64,000 nt of DNA from Pholis gunnellus (Eukaryota; Chordata; Actinopteri; Perciformes; Pholidae). Positions 23,906-34,600 of the stretch are shown here, piece by piece (positions within the stretch are counted from its first letter, which is position 1; the number at the start of each line of letters is the position of its first letter). The translations under genes were made by a program, and so were the position numbers. Under the pieces are notes generated by a model. The model worked only from the letters and a program-made list of their open reading frames with translations, was not told the origin of the DNA and ran no database searches. The DNA lies in contig OU342806.1 in the NCBI GenBank assembly GCA_910591455.2, positions 13,051,426 to 13,115,425 on the forward strand. Reading direction: 5' to 3'.

Positions 23906-25410
23906 CATACTGTGTTACAGAGATGGTGTTCCTGCTGCAAATAATGTTATTCAGTTATTTAGAAAATCAGTGGAAAATTAGTATTGCTTGCACATTGTTC
24001 TAGTCTAAGTTTTTCTGATGTTTAACCTGATTAGTTTTTGATTTATTGTTAAATCTGTTTTCTTCTTTGTGGGCTATGGATTGTAACTGGACTTTTTGTG
24101 TTTACATATACAAATGACTTTTTCACCAACTTCATCACCTTTTTAGAATTAAATGTTTACATTTTAGGCACTGCATTATTTTTATGTTATTATCTTTATG
24201 TTATCTTTTATTTTATGTTTTACAGTCAAGCACACATAATACTTCAAAGATAATTGCACACACTGATGAAGAGATGTGGCCAGGCCAATGAGACACAGTA
24301 AATGATAAGAATGCAGAATATTCAAGTAAATGAGTGAGTTGGCTAGATATGCACACACAAACAGAGACAGTGAAACTTGAAAGAAAACGCTGTAGCAATT
24401 ACTGCTTTATGAACACAATCTAAAGTCATATTTATGGGATTACAACTTAAATAAATACCAAATGAGCAGTGGTCAGATGTCAAAGTACAACATAACAGGT
24501 ATCATGGAGCTAGTTTTCTGTCCGCATTCTGGTGTTGAACTTAAAGATATAAACAAAGTTTGTGAAATTGTATTTGTGTGGTGTGTTCTCTGCACTTGGG
24601 TCCTGTTAAGCAAAATGACACAGTAGGGATGGTTGTCAAAAGCGTCCGTACAGCATTCAAGTCGAAACAATATAAAATAAAGAGGCCTCCAGTTTAATGC
24701 TGCTAGTAAACACTGTTTTGCCAAGTGTGGAGATCCTAATGTGGGTGTGTTATGAACATTCCAGTTAGAGTAAACAGCTTTGAACAGTGCATCACCACCT
24801 TTAACTGACAACTGGCAGACAAATCTCTTGTCTTCCCATCAAGACAGATGGAAAAATATCACTAACTCACTGTTGACTATATAGAGTCAAAAGATTGTAA
24901 CCTTATGATGGGATAAATGAAAGAAAAGAGTTGAAAGAAAACATAATGAATAAATTACTGATGGCACAGAAATATCATAGGTTATTACAGTGTATATATA
25001 TATATATATATTATAGCGGCTGCTTTGTCCACCAGCACATTCTGCTGTATTTTATGGTTGTGTCTCTGGAGGCTGGTCAGGAGGAACAGCTCAGTGACAC
25101 TCACTATTGCTTATTATTAATTCATTTTATGCTTGGTTTTGTCCGAAAACTCTCACCACACAGGACAGGACCTGGCATAAAGATTTCTTTTGACACAATT
25201 GAGAATCCTGCAACTTAACTCCCTCCAAACACAGTGAGCCATTAATGTAAAGTATGAGGTGAAAAAGTATTGGCTTCAGATCCACCTCCAGACCTAGGGA
25301 GCAGCAAAGTCATTCCCATGGTTCCCTCTTTGGCTCAGTGAAGGTCGACAGAGCAGCTGGGAAACTCTGACAGCTGGGAACCTCCTTAGTCTCCAGTAGA
25401 CCCCAGATAA
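23906..25410. other. Unique noncoding sequence with a short (TA)n tract
   Basis: A TA microsatellite of about 20 bases lies at 24992-25012. The rest is AT-rich and unrecognised. The minus-strand 112-codon frame at 24811-24473 has no recognisable domain. Confidence 0.55.
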
Positions 25411-25413
25411 CCC

Positions 25414-25444
<31 letters not shown>

Positions 25445-25448
25445 ACAC
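25411..25448. repeat. Poly(C)20 followed by (AC)9
   Basis: An uninterrupted run of 20 C (25411-25430) is followed directly by about nine AC units. Such a run is rare in an AT-rich genome and prone to sequencing and assembly length errors. Confidence 0.93.
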
Positions 25449-25499
25449 TTCTCTCCAGCTCTTTCCTCGTTCACCATTTATATCTTTTTCCCCAGTGTA

Positions 25500-25740
25500 G
25501 AAAAAAACTGGCAAAGCTGTATTCCAGTTGTGAAATGGTTGTTTTCGCCAATTACTTCTCTCCCCTTCGCCCCCTTATCCCAGATGTCGACAATCTTATG
25601 TGAAGATGTCAGAATTATGCAAATGATATTAGCAAGGCTGGAGAGCTGGATAGTGGGGAACCAAGATTTTTATTTGTCTTTATTTAGAAATGCTTTGACT
25701 TTCATTTTGGATGCGATGATTCCACAACATTTATAATTTT
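25500..25740. promoter_or_regulatory. Candidate conserved noncoding element with octamer motif
   Basis: The block is non-repetitive and contains the POU-factor octamer ATGCAAAT at 25617-25624 followed by a GATATTAGC. The 68-codon plus-strand frame is probably incidental. The call rests on composition and one motif only. A cross-species alignment would decide it. Confidence 0.25.
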
Positions 25741-26132
25741 GAAGATGATAAAGTGATATTATTCTATCACAATACTAGAGAAAGAAACACATTAATGCTG
25801 CCTTATTAAATTAACCTGTAATGACAACAGTTTGCCTTAGAATATGGAACCAGAACTGATTGTGCTGTCACAAAATCAACTTGTGGTTTGCCCATACCTT
25901 CAACTAATTCAACAAAGTCAACCATTCAAATGTTGGATTAGTGTCAAACAATGAATTCCTGGATTATGAGGCCACAGTGCATCTGTGTGAGGGTGCTGTC
26001 AACATATCCAATTTTTATTACATGATTATAGTGGCCCAAAAAAAAAAGATTGCTTAATATAAAACTGCACTACTGCCAATTTACTATTCAACAATGCTAA
26101 AAGTAAAGACATCAAGGTCATTGAATACGGAT

Positions 26133-26213
26133 TATTTTTAGGCCTCTGCTCGAAGATTGCATACCCATACTAAAAATACTGTAATTCTGTTACTACAAGG
26201 TCTATTTTTAATT
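26133..26213 (+). repeat. Interspersed repeat fragment (copy A)
   Basis: The segment TTTTTAGG...CTGCTCGAA...CCCATAC...ACTACAAGGTCTATTT is shared with 49134-49215 in the same orientation, with scattered substitutions. Two diverged copies in one window indicate an interspersed repeat family. No terminal structure is visible, so the class is unknown. Confidence 0.65.
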
Positions 26214-26639
26214 CTAAAGGTCTAATTTTAATTTAATTGTGATGTTATAATACAGGTAACACTTGTGAGATTTGTTCAGATGTGTAAATATTGTGTATAT
26301 GTTACTGGTTAAGAGTAAATGAAGATGGTACACAGCTCAAATTGAAAGGTTTCAGGTTCGTCTGAAAAAAAAGCACTGAAAGCATGAATATCTCTTTTGA
26401 ATGATGCAGGTGAAAGTTTAATCCTCTCCCAAATCATAGCACAACATGTCAGGAGTCTCTGCAAATGTTGGCTTTGATAAAGTGAAGCATAAAAAAGTTA
26501 GAGAGGTTTTAGTACAGAGAGGTCAGGCGAGGTGTTCCAGCTGTTCCATTATACTTTTATATACTATATAACTATATATTTCACTTGTTTTATCACTAAT
26601 AGTGTTCAATCTATCCAAATACAGCAGTTTGACATCATT

Positions 26640-27230
26640 TTGAGAGCTAGAAACCTGTGTCTATGTGACGCTTTTCTCAGCCTATGATTGATCAATTGCA
26701 GACTATGACACCTTGTTCGACGCATCCGAGTCTCAGGAAGACAGTGGGCGTAAGCTGGTGTTGATTGACAGAATCGTTAGCCAGTAAAAATAAAAAATGC
26801 GCCGTGCGTCGCCCAGCATAAAAACGGATACGCCGAAAGTGAAATATCTTCCCCCGCGGTCCCCCATGCTTGTCAGACTCCCCTTCTTTCAGGAAACAAT
26901 TAAAAAATACACAGGATATACGTAGCAACAGTGTTTAGCCGGTAAACAGGGAATTATACCGTTATTTTCATGATTCAGCGTAAAGGTGAGGTGCTGCTAA
27001 GATTTTTTAACACAAGTTTGACACATTTTATGTGCGTCAGCTTGCATAGAATTTTTGGTCTTTTTAATCTACTTACGTTATATATCGCTTTGTTTTCCAC
27101 TCACAACTTCTACCTGGGCTTCGAGTGTAGTCTGTCGTGTAATTTAAGTAATTAATATAGTAATTATGCGCGATGTTCTATGCCATCACGTGTCAGTGTT
27201 CAGGGATCATACGGGCCGTATGTCCAAGGG
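26640..27230. promoter_or_regulatory. CpG-rich patch, possible promoter or first exon
   Basis: CG dinucleotides are frequent (GTTCGACGCATCCGAG, ATGCGCCGTGCGTCGCCC, CCCCGCGGTCC, GATACGCCG), unlike the depleted surroundings. Frames on both strands are short: minus 26928-26692 with 78 codons, plus 26970-27155 with 61 codons and a hydrophobic stretch. Neither has a recognisable domain. It could be an unmethylated promoter of an unannotated transcript, or a young insertion not yet CpG-depleted. No terminal repeats were found. Confidence 0.35.
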
Positions 27231-28944
27231 AGCTAGTCATGGTTAAGCTAGCCTACTGCTACATGCTGTTGTGTGAAGTTGATATTGAATAACATGACAG
27301 CCTACATGATCGATATATCAAATTGTCATAATTTCTCTCGAATAGCCAATCCGTCCCTTGATCAGACAATGAAATTCCAGTGAATGGTTTTCTCAGGATG
27401 ACAGTTGTTGTATTTATTATCGTGGTTTACATTAACCCTAACATGATGCAGAAAAATTGTCTCTGAGTGCTAACCCTAAAACATTGAGGGAGACATTTGT
27501 GCTTTATTTCAGCATCGGGAGTCATTCCCAAGAATAATGACCGATCAAGTGACATTTAGATATCACATTTTCATTCTTCTGACCTTGATGTCCTGACAAA
27601 AAATACCTCTTTGGGAATCTGCACAACAAAAAAGATTAATCATGCAGCCCATGTACATGGCTGTTTGGTGAGCAACCTGAGAAGGTAATACAGGTTATGT
27701 CCACAAACCCAAGCAACCACACACTGATGAACTGAGAATATCCCCAGTAAACACTATACACTGGGGACTGGAAAAGAGTGCATGCTCCACTCCAATTACA
27801 GCTGATACAAGACAGAATCCCACTTATTGCATAAAGGGGAACTTAATTTGTAAACCATGCATGCATTGCACACAGCAGTGAACAACATACAGTACATACA
27901 GGACAGCACATTCATTATAAAAAAAATTGATAATAGAATGAATAAATAAATAATAGAATAACTCCTATCATTACATAGAGGCAACATAATCATCTTTTGC
28001 AAAAATTAAAAGTTACAACTCACCATCATAATCCGTAAATACTATGTCTTATGTTGTAGCTGTGATCTATAACAACAATTTGGTATATTCTTCATTCATA
28101 TTCCAAGATCCCCAAATAGTAGATAAGAACGATAAAAAAAATTCAATCAATCACTCCTTTCTTGCGTAGAAATCTTCCTGAACACCACATTTTTTTTTTT
28201 ACAAATTCTCACATTTTCTTACACATTAAAAAGAGAATTGGAAAATGCCTTACACTCTCTCAAAATTAAGATATGTGAAAAACAAGAAAGAAAGACCCAA
28301 GAAAAACTGAGTCATATAATAACAAAAGTGTGAAGTTACAATAGTAGAATAATAGAAATTAACTTGTTCCAAATTAAAACCAAGCATGGTCTCATCTACG
28401 TATGAGAGTATAATTCAAAATGGTATCAAATATATCAGAACAAATCTTTCAAAGCAGTATGAATATAGATTTGTTTGGCTACTTGTTTGGAACGATGTGA
28501 ATGTAACATTGACATAGTATCACTTTATAAAGTTATTAGCAAACAGCTGCCTATTTACACACCCAGCAGACATGTGGCATTGGGAGTTGTGTTTCTGGTC
28601 ATCTAGTCCAATGTGCTCACATGCTTTTAGCTCTGTTTTTGTCTCTACAAACTCCCGAGGGAAACATCTGGCTCTTTAGTTGCTATGGCTGCTACGCTAT
28701 TTGGTGTTGAGTAGTTGGCATACAGTGTGTTTATGAGATTTTTTTTCCGTGAAAACGTCTGATAGCTTGAAACATGATTATGATTAAGCCAAAACAAGCT
28801 AAATGACGCTATACATCTCTGTAGACCTGAGTGGAACTGCAATGATAATTCTCATATTACACACAGGCTTTTGATCCATCGTTAATTTCACCAACAAATC
28901 CGCGCTAATAACGATGTGGGTTTCAAATGGTTTATTGCATGTTG
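27231..28944. other. Unique noncoding sequence
   Basis: It is AT-rich with homopolymer A/T runs. No gene or element was recognised. Confidence 0.55.
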
Positions 28945-29240
28945 AAGTGAGAGGGATGGACTTCGGGAGTGGAAGGAGGTTGAGGGAGGTAGGGAAGAGG
29001 GTTGTGGGATGTGGTGATCTAGGGTAGGGGATGAAGGGATGGGTGTCGTGGGATGAGGGGTTGTAGGGTAGGGGACGAAGGAATAAGGGTCGTGGGATGA
29101 ACGGATGTAGGATCTGGGATGAAGGGATGGGGGTCATGGGATGTAGGGTAAGGGTTGAAGGGGTGTATGGTAAAGGAACAAGGAGGGTAAAGAGGGTCGT
29201 GGAATGATGGATGGAGGAGAGCAACGCTGACGTTTGGTAG
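28945..29240. repeat. Degenerate 44-bp G-rich minisatellite
   Basis: Copies starting at 29027, 29071 and 29115 are spaced exactly 44 bases apart and share GGG(A)(T/C)GAAGG...GTC(G/A)TGGGATG. Partial, more diverged units extend on both sides. The plus strand is almost all purine with frequent GGG runs. The stretch 29022-29043 has the pattern G3N2G4N5G3N2G3, a canonical G-quadruplex motif. The 170-codon minus-strand frame (29311-28799), rich in Pro, Ser, Thr and His, is a product of the repeat and not a gene. Confidence 0.8.
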
Positions 29241-30129
29241 CTGGTGGACACTGGGGAAGTGGAGACTCTTGAGTGGGGGCTGTCTCTTTGGAAATACATG
29301 ATTGTAAGCATTCCGATTTCTGCCCTGGCTTTTACATGTAGAAATTGTTAGACATTGCAACTACAACTTTCCACGTTTTTTTTACTTCTGATTGGACTGA
29401 AGCACAAGCTCTTCTTTTGAGACCCGGCCACTTGTGTGACCTCCTCCCAAGGAATGAATCGGAGGAGTTGGGCAAGAATACAGGGGTAGAAGAAGAAACA
29501 AGAAGTAGGAAAGGAGAGAGAACTGTGAGTGTGACACAGTTGATCATGCTGAAGATAAACACTCCCTCAATCTGTCCATCCATTTGCCTCCCTCGCCTGC
29601 CTTATCCTTTTCTCTGTCGGCCTCTCTCTTACTCTCCATTTATCTCCTCTCAGCCTATCTTTCATTCTCAACCACTAGTTTCTCTCCTTCTCACACTTTG
29701 TTGATCTCTCACCTCTAACCTTCTGCAGAAAGGCGTGTTATTTGTCTGCACTTCTTCAGACTGTCCCACACTGCCACCTCATACACATACAGACATCCAC
29801 TATATTCTATTTACATTTGCAGTACCATACCCGTATCCCAACACAGCTCACCTGCCATATCCTCACAGCACCACTTTCCACTTCTTTTTTTTACTCTGTA
29901 AACTTTTTGTAACATAGTTCACATTCAGTCAGTGTGCATTCTTAGAGATTACAGCTTTAATCTCTAATCTCTAATGTACAACCCTGTTTAAATTTCACCA
30001 TATCTCAATTATTTCTCCCCTTAACTCACCTGTCCTAATGTATCCTCATACAACAGTTTGTATGATATCTTACGAAAAGTTATTTTGTTATTGCTTGTGA
30101 GTTTTCTTAATGCCCAGCAACACGAGCGC
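29241..30129. other. Noncoding, pyrimidine-rich in part
   Basis: From about 29570 to 29720 the plus strand is C/T-rich (CTCCCTCGCC, CTCTCTCTTACTCTCC). The 119-codon plus-strand frame at 29345-29704 has no recognisable domain and ends in this low-complexity tract. A 9-bp inverted pair (TAGAGATTA and TAATCTCTA, 29943-29966) lies downstream. Confidence 0.5.
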
Positions 30130-30960
30130 CTGTGGTGTTTAGGCACACCACTGCTTGGTTAGGTTGAGGAAAATACTGTGGGTTGGGTTAAAATAGCAAC
30201 GGAAGTGATGTTACTAAAGTACAGAAATTATGTGACAATTAAGTCAACACTGACTTCTGATTTTGCACAAACAGTGGTCTCCTGGGTGAAAGTCCAACAT
30301 GTTGTCATCCCAATTTGTCACTTATTGACACTTGGTCAGGACCCTGAGCATCACTTTCTAATGCACTGGGTAGCCCAGCATGTCAAACTATGACACACCA
30401 CTACGGTTGCAGCAGACACGTGATTCACTTTAGGCTCATCTTAGGTTTAGGCAACAAAACGTCTTTATTAGGTTTAGAAAAAACATCATAGTTGGGCTTT
30501 AAATAGGTACAAAAACTAAGAAAAATATAAACAGTGTAACATAAGTACGGAAAACGAAATAACTTCAAAATAACTTAACAACACTTTGGGACACAAACAC
30601 CGGTCTCAAACACCAGTCTGCTTGTTAAAGGTTCGATGTTTGTTGGGCCCGCCCATCTACTTCCGCTCCCTACTGCCCTGAGAGGGTTTTTCAGCCTTTA
30701 TATCTCGTCATCACAGTCCCAGAGCATTTTATCTGAGTATCTGTTACTTAAAAGCCCGGGGCTTCTCATACAGATGCTAAAGGGTGCCTTTTATGTCAAT
30801 ATCAGACGCCAAGGGGCGGGACAAAGCATTGGTATGTTTGGTGTTTTTAGATCCATGTCACTTTACATGTGTCGCCTGTCCTGGCTCATGATTTCATACA
30901 AATTGATTACGTGGGTAATATATGAATTATAGTGCGTTATTTTTCACGGGTATAGCTACA
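30130..30960. mobile_element. Composite interspersed repeat, class unknown
   Basis: Related segments occur twice. GGTTAGGTTGAGGAAAAT...GGGTTGGGTTAAAATAG at about 30157-30205 recurs as TTAGGTTTAGAAAAAACAT...GTTGGGCTTTAAATAG at about 30468-30510. GTGGTCTCCTGGGTGAAAGTCC at about 30271 has a diverged counterpart near 30600. A less repetitive segment follows (CCCAGAGCATTTTATCTG to GGCTCATGATTTCATAC). I recall this combination as a common teleost interspersed repeat but cannot name it. The 98-codon frame at 30636-30932 is unlikely to be coding. Confidence 0.55.
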
Positions 30961-31366
30961 CACAGTGTATGAGAACAGCTTCCCTGTCCCCACCTCACCC
31001 CTCAACTCTGTCTGTCCTCTGTCTATTGTCCTACCAATCTCTGAGCTTTCAAACTCTGAACACCCACTGAGAATGTATCCATCAGTCTCTACTTCCCAGC
31101 TCTATCCACCCAGTGATGGCTGGATGTCCACAGTGGGAGGTTGTCAGGGCCAATCAGCTCCTGGTGGGTGGTGGTGGTGATGGGAAAGGCAGACTAAATA
31201 ACCCTGCAGAACCAGGTGAGCCTTGCCTTGCCACACTGACTCAAAGATTAAGGAGTGCCTAAACAGACAGACTCCTCAGTCGAACTGCTGCCAATAAAGC
31301 ACTTATCGATTGGCAGAAGGTGTGGGGAGACTAAGATCATGGTTGAAGATGACGTGTTGCTACTAT

Positions 31367-31440
31367 AGACTGTATAAAATATGGATGTTGTCTCTATGAC
31401 ATCACCAATAGGTTTCTGAAGAGCCGATGTCAAGTGTAAA
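31367..31440. mobile_element. Fragment resembling a teleost DNA-transposon edge
   Basis: ATAGACTGTATAAAATATGG followed by GACATCACCAATAGGTTTCTGAAGAG matches, from memory, a common teleost repeat edge. No partner end is visible, so this would be a truncated copy. Confidence 0.35.
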
Positions 31441-31634
31441 GTGGATGGCTTTAGAGTTTTTCTATATTCTTATGGACCGGTGCTGGCTAGAAATAAGTAT
31501 TGAAGCTAGATATTTAGGAGTGGACAGAACTATTTCCTAGTGGATTAGGTTGTGGAATTTAGTGCAGATAAGGACAAGATACTCAGAAGGAAATCATATC
31601 ATAATTATTATAATTATGATTATGATGAATACAT

Positions 31635-31638
<4 letters not shown>

Positions 31639-31688
<50 letters not shown>
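31639..31688. repeat. (AT)25 microsatellite
   Basis: A pure AT dinucleotide tract of about 50 bases. The Ile-Tyr run in the plus-strand frame at 31552-31887 is its translation, so that frame is not a gene. Confidence 0.97.
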
Positions 31689-31690
<2 letters not shown>

Positions 31691-34600
31691 CTGTTACACT
31701 AGGATTCAGAGGTATTATGGACCAGACCAGCCACTCCCTTGCAAATCAGTTTCCAATAGCAACCAAACCTGCGTGCTTCATACTGCTATTATTTAATAAT
31801 AATGTGAAAAAGGCAGGACCCATGCAGTCACCATACTCAACATTATGCTCCAATGTGTCAGTTTGTCTGCTATTAATAGACTCCTAGACATACTGTATGT
31901 GCACAATTATTTCATATTGTCAATTGTGATCAAGTTGCGTATCATGTAATTGGTGGTTTTACTTATCAGTCTTTTCTTGACATTTGAATGTTCACCACAT
32001 GTCACTTTCTGAACAGCAAGGATTTATATTGCTGTTAAATTGCATGATTATATGCATACAAACAGCTAATGACAAAAGTCATGGTTTTAGCTGAATAAAC
32101 AAATAAACCAACTTCAAATTGCAGCTTAATACAAGTTTTTAGTTTGCATGTACGACCTTTTAATGACTGCCACTTTGTTTGCTTCTTTAATTAGATTGAA
32201 ACAGATGTTACGTTCAGGCAGGAGGATGATAGAACAGTAAAACACTCAAATCCATATTTCGTATTCGGCAGCAATCAACTGGTGTGATCCATCTCTTGTT
32301 TTTCTATTTACCACTGTGGGGAAGGAAGACAAATCCTGAAAAAAAGAGATTAGAGACATTTTTTCTCTCTCTCTGAAGTTCATCTCGCTGGACAATTAAC
32401 ATTCGTGGACCTCCACTTTACTCCCAATTTCCCCATATCTTTCATTACAGGGAGAACTGACTTTTGTGAGGTCTATCCAACTTCCAGTCTGAAGCAATGG
32501 GGCCCCTGCATGCCCTCTTCACACTAAGTGAAACCACATCACATACATGACATGATTCATTAATATGAAGACAAATGAAATGCATCTGCTGGGTGAATTT
32601 CAACTACTTATTTGTAAAATATATGATATAGCACTCTTGTTCTATGTTAACTACTTATTTAAGTGTGAGGGCAACTTTGATTGAACTCATCGTCACACAC
32701 TGATACATAAGTATGTCGGTTAACACTTTTTCTAATTTACAGTTTTTATTTGTCCTTGGTTTTATTCTGGGCTATTTGTTTCATCTCTACTCTTACAGTG
32801 GCGCTATAATTTCCATTCACAATAAATAAACTACCTTTCCATGTATCTGTCTAGCTATGTTGTAATTGTTCAGGTGGATTTGTATTTTAACAGCCAAGTA
32901 GAAATATGTCAAATTTTCTCTCCATAGCAGAGATGAAATCATGGCTGTCAGGGAGATGTAGAAAAAAAAGCACCCCAATACAGCTGCCACAATTCTTTCA
33001 CAATTGTGAGTTAAAATATGTATTGTGTCGAAGAATGTCAAACTTAGCAGGCTGTATCAAGTGGCACCTCACTCAGAGAGGGAGCAAATAAAGCAGTAAA
33101 GATGGCACAGCAAGGAACTTTATAGCCCAAAGCAGTAAAAATAGCTGCTTGATTTTTAAAGGAGTACTGCATGTACATTACAAAACATTAGGGGTTGGGT
33201 TGACTTTAGCAAAGGAAATGATGCATTCATAGCTGTAACATAAGCAACCACCCACAATGTGGGCAGACAAAATCAGTGCTGTGCAGGAGAACAACACTGG
33301 AGAGGTGTCAAGGAAGAGGCTGTAGATTGTGAGTGCATGTAGGATCGACACACACAGGTAGACATACAAATTGGACGAGTGATGGTGTGTGTCTGGGCTG
33401 TGAGAGAGAGCAACAAATGGACAAACTTTAAGTGTGTGAGGGAGGTGTAGGTTGTGACAGATGGATGACTAAAAGGAAGTAACTGAAAAAGGTGGTGGAT
33501 GGGAGGCGGGTGAGAAGTGGAACGCAAGAGCAAGCATGAATGGATGACTGGATAGAAGGAAAAAAAGAGAGGGAAAGACAGATGTCCAGTTGGCTAAGAA
33601 ACAGATTTCTTGAAAGTAGATAAAGGCAAATATGTAAGGAAGATCAAAGTAATTTAAATAAGTCTGTCTCAATGTTACAAAATTAAACCCGAAATATTGT
33701 TGAAGCCATTCTTGCAGCTGCAGTAATCAAGATTTTATTGAAAAACATTCAGGCAGCATAATCATGAAGTGAGGCTGAAGCAGACGAGGACACACATTAA
33801 ATCCACTAAATGACATGACACCCAATTGATTAGCTCTGCATTTCAGGTGTCTGCTATGTACGTTTCTCTGCTAAGGAAGGGAAAACGTATGGATAAGCCA
33901 TCATTTCACCGGATGTACATACAGCAGATGCTCAGAGACAAGAACAAGAAGTGATTTAACACTCAGTCCAACGATACAACTCATTACCACCCCTAGGACA
34001 CCAGTACATATGGTCCAGCAGATGTGTTCATGTGAAACATCTGGTATGTAAACATTATATGTTAGGAGTTATGGAATAATGAGAAAATGGATGTAAGTCA
34101 ACAGATTGTATTTTTCAACAGTATGTGAAAGGTGAAACAGTGACCAGTTTCTTCAAAGTCTTGTAACTTGAGTCCTTGCAAGAGGCCACTTTCTCCTGTG
34201 AATGCTTTACATTTTAAACACTCTTCAATTGCACAAATAACCCTGTAAATAGTCCTCAAATGCACATGTCAACATTTCAATCATTACAAAGTTCATTGTA
34301 CCACATCCAGTCAATTATAGTCAGCTCCAAACTGCATGATTGGATCAAATTTGACATCTGTGAATTGGCTTGACATTTACAGTGGGGCTGTCTGCAACAC
34401 CCATGAAAATAAAGAGAATAGCCACTGGATTTTGATGTAAAACTAACTGCGCATAGTACTTGCTGTCTATTTCATTCTCTCCTGAGCCGGAGTCGGAGTG
34501 AACGAGGTGTTCCACTCACGTTACCTTGATGAAAACTGATTTTGACGGGGAGGAGCAGCTTGGATGTATTTTTATTCAGTGTCTTATCCAATCAGACTTT

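Noticed and set aside
28799..29311. 170-codon minus-strand open frame, the longest in the window
   Set aside because: It is the translation of the purine-rich 44-bp minisatellite on the opposite strand: rich in Pro, Ser, Thr and His, with no domain.
29345..29704. 119-codon plus-strand open frame
   Set aside because: No recognisable domain, and it ends in a pyrimidine-rich low-complexity tract. The length is unremarkable for chance in 64 kb.
29943..29966. 9-bp inverted pair TAGAGATTA/TAATCTCTA
   Set aside because: Short inverted pairs of this size are expected by chance in AT-rich sequence.
30636..30932. 98-codon plus-strand frame
   Set aside because: It lies in a composite interspersed repeat and has no domain.
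31552..31887. 111-codon frame with an Ile-Tyr run
   Set aside because: It crosses the (AT)25 microsatellite.
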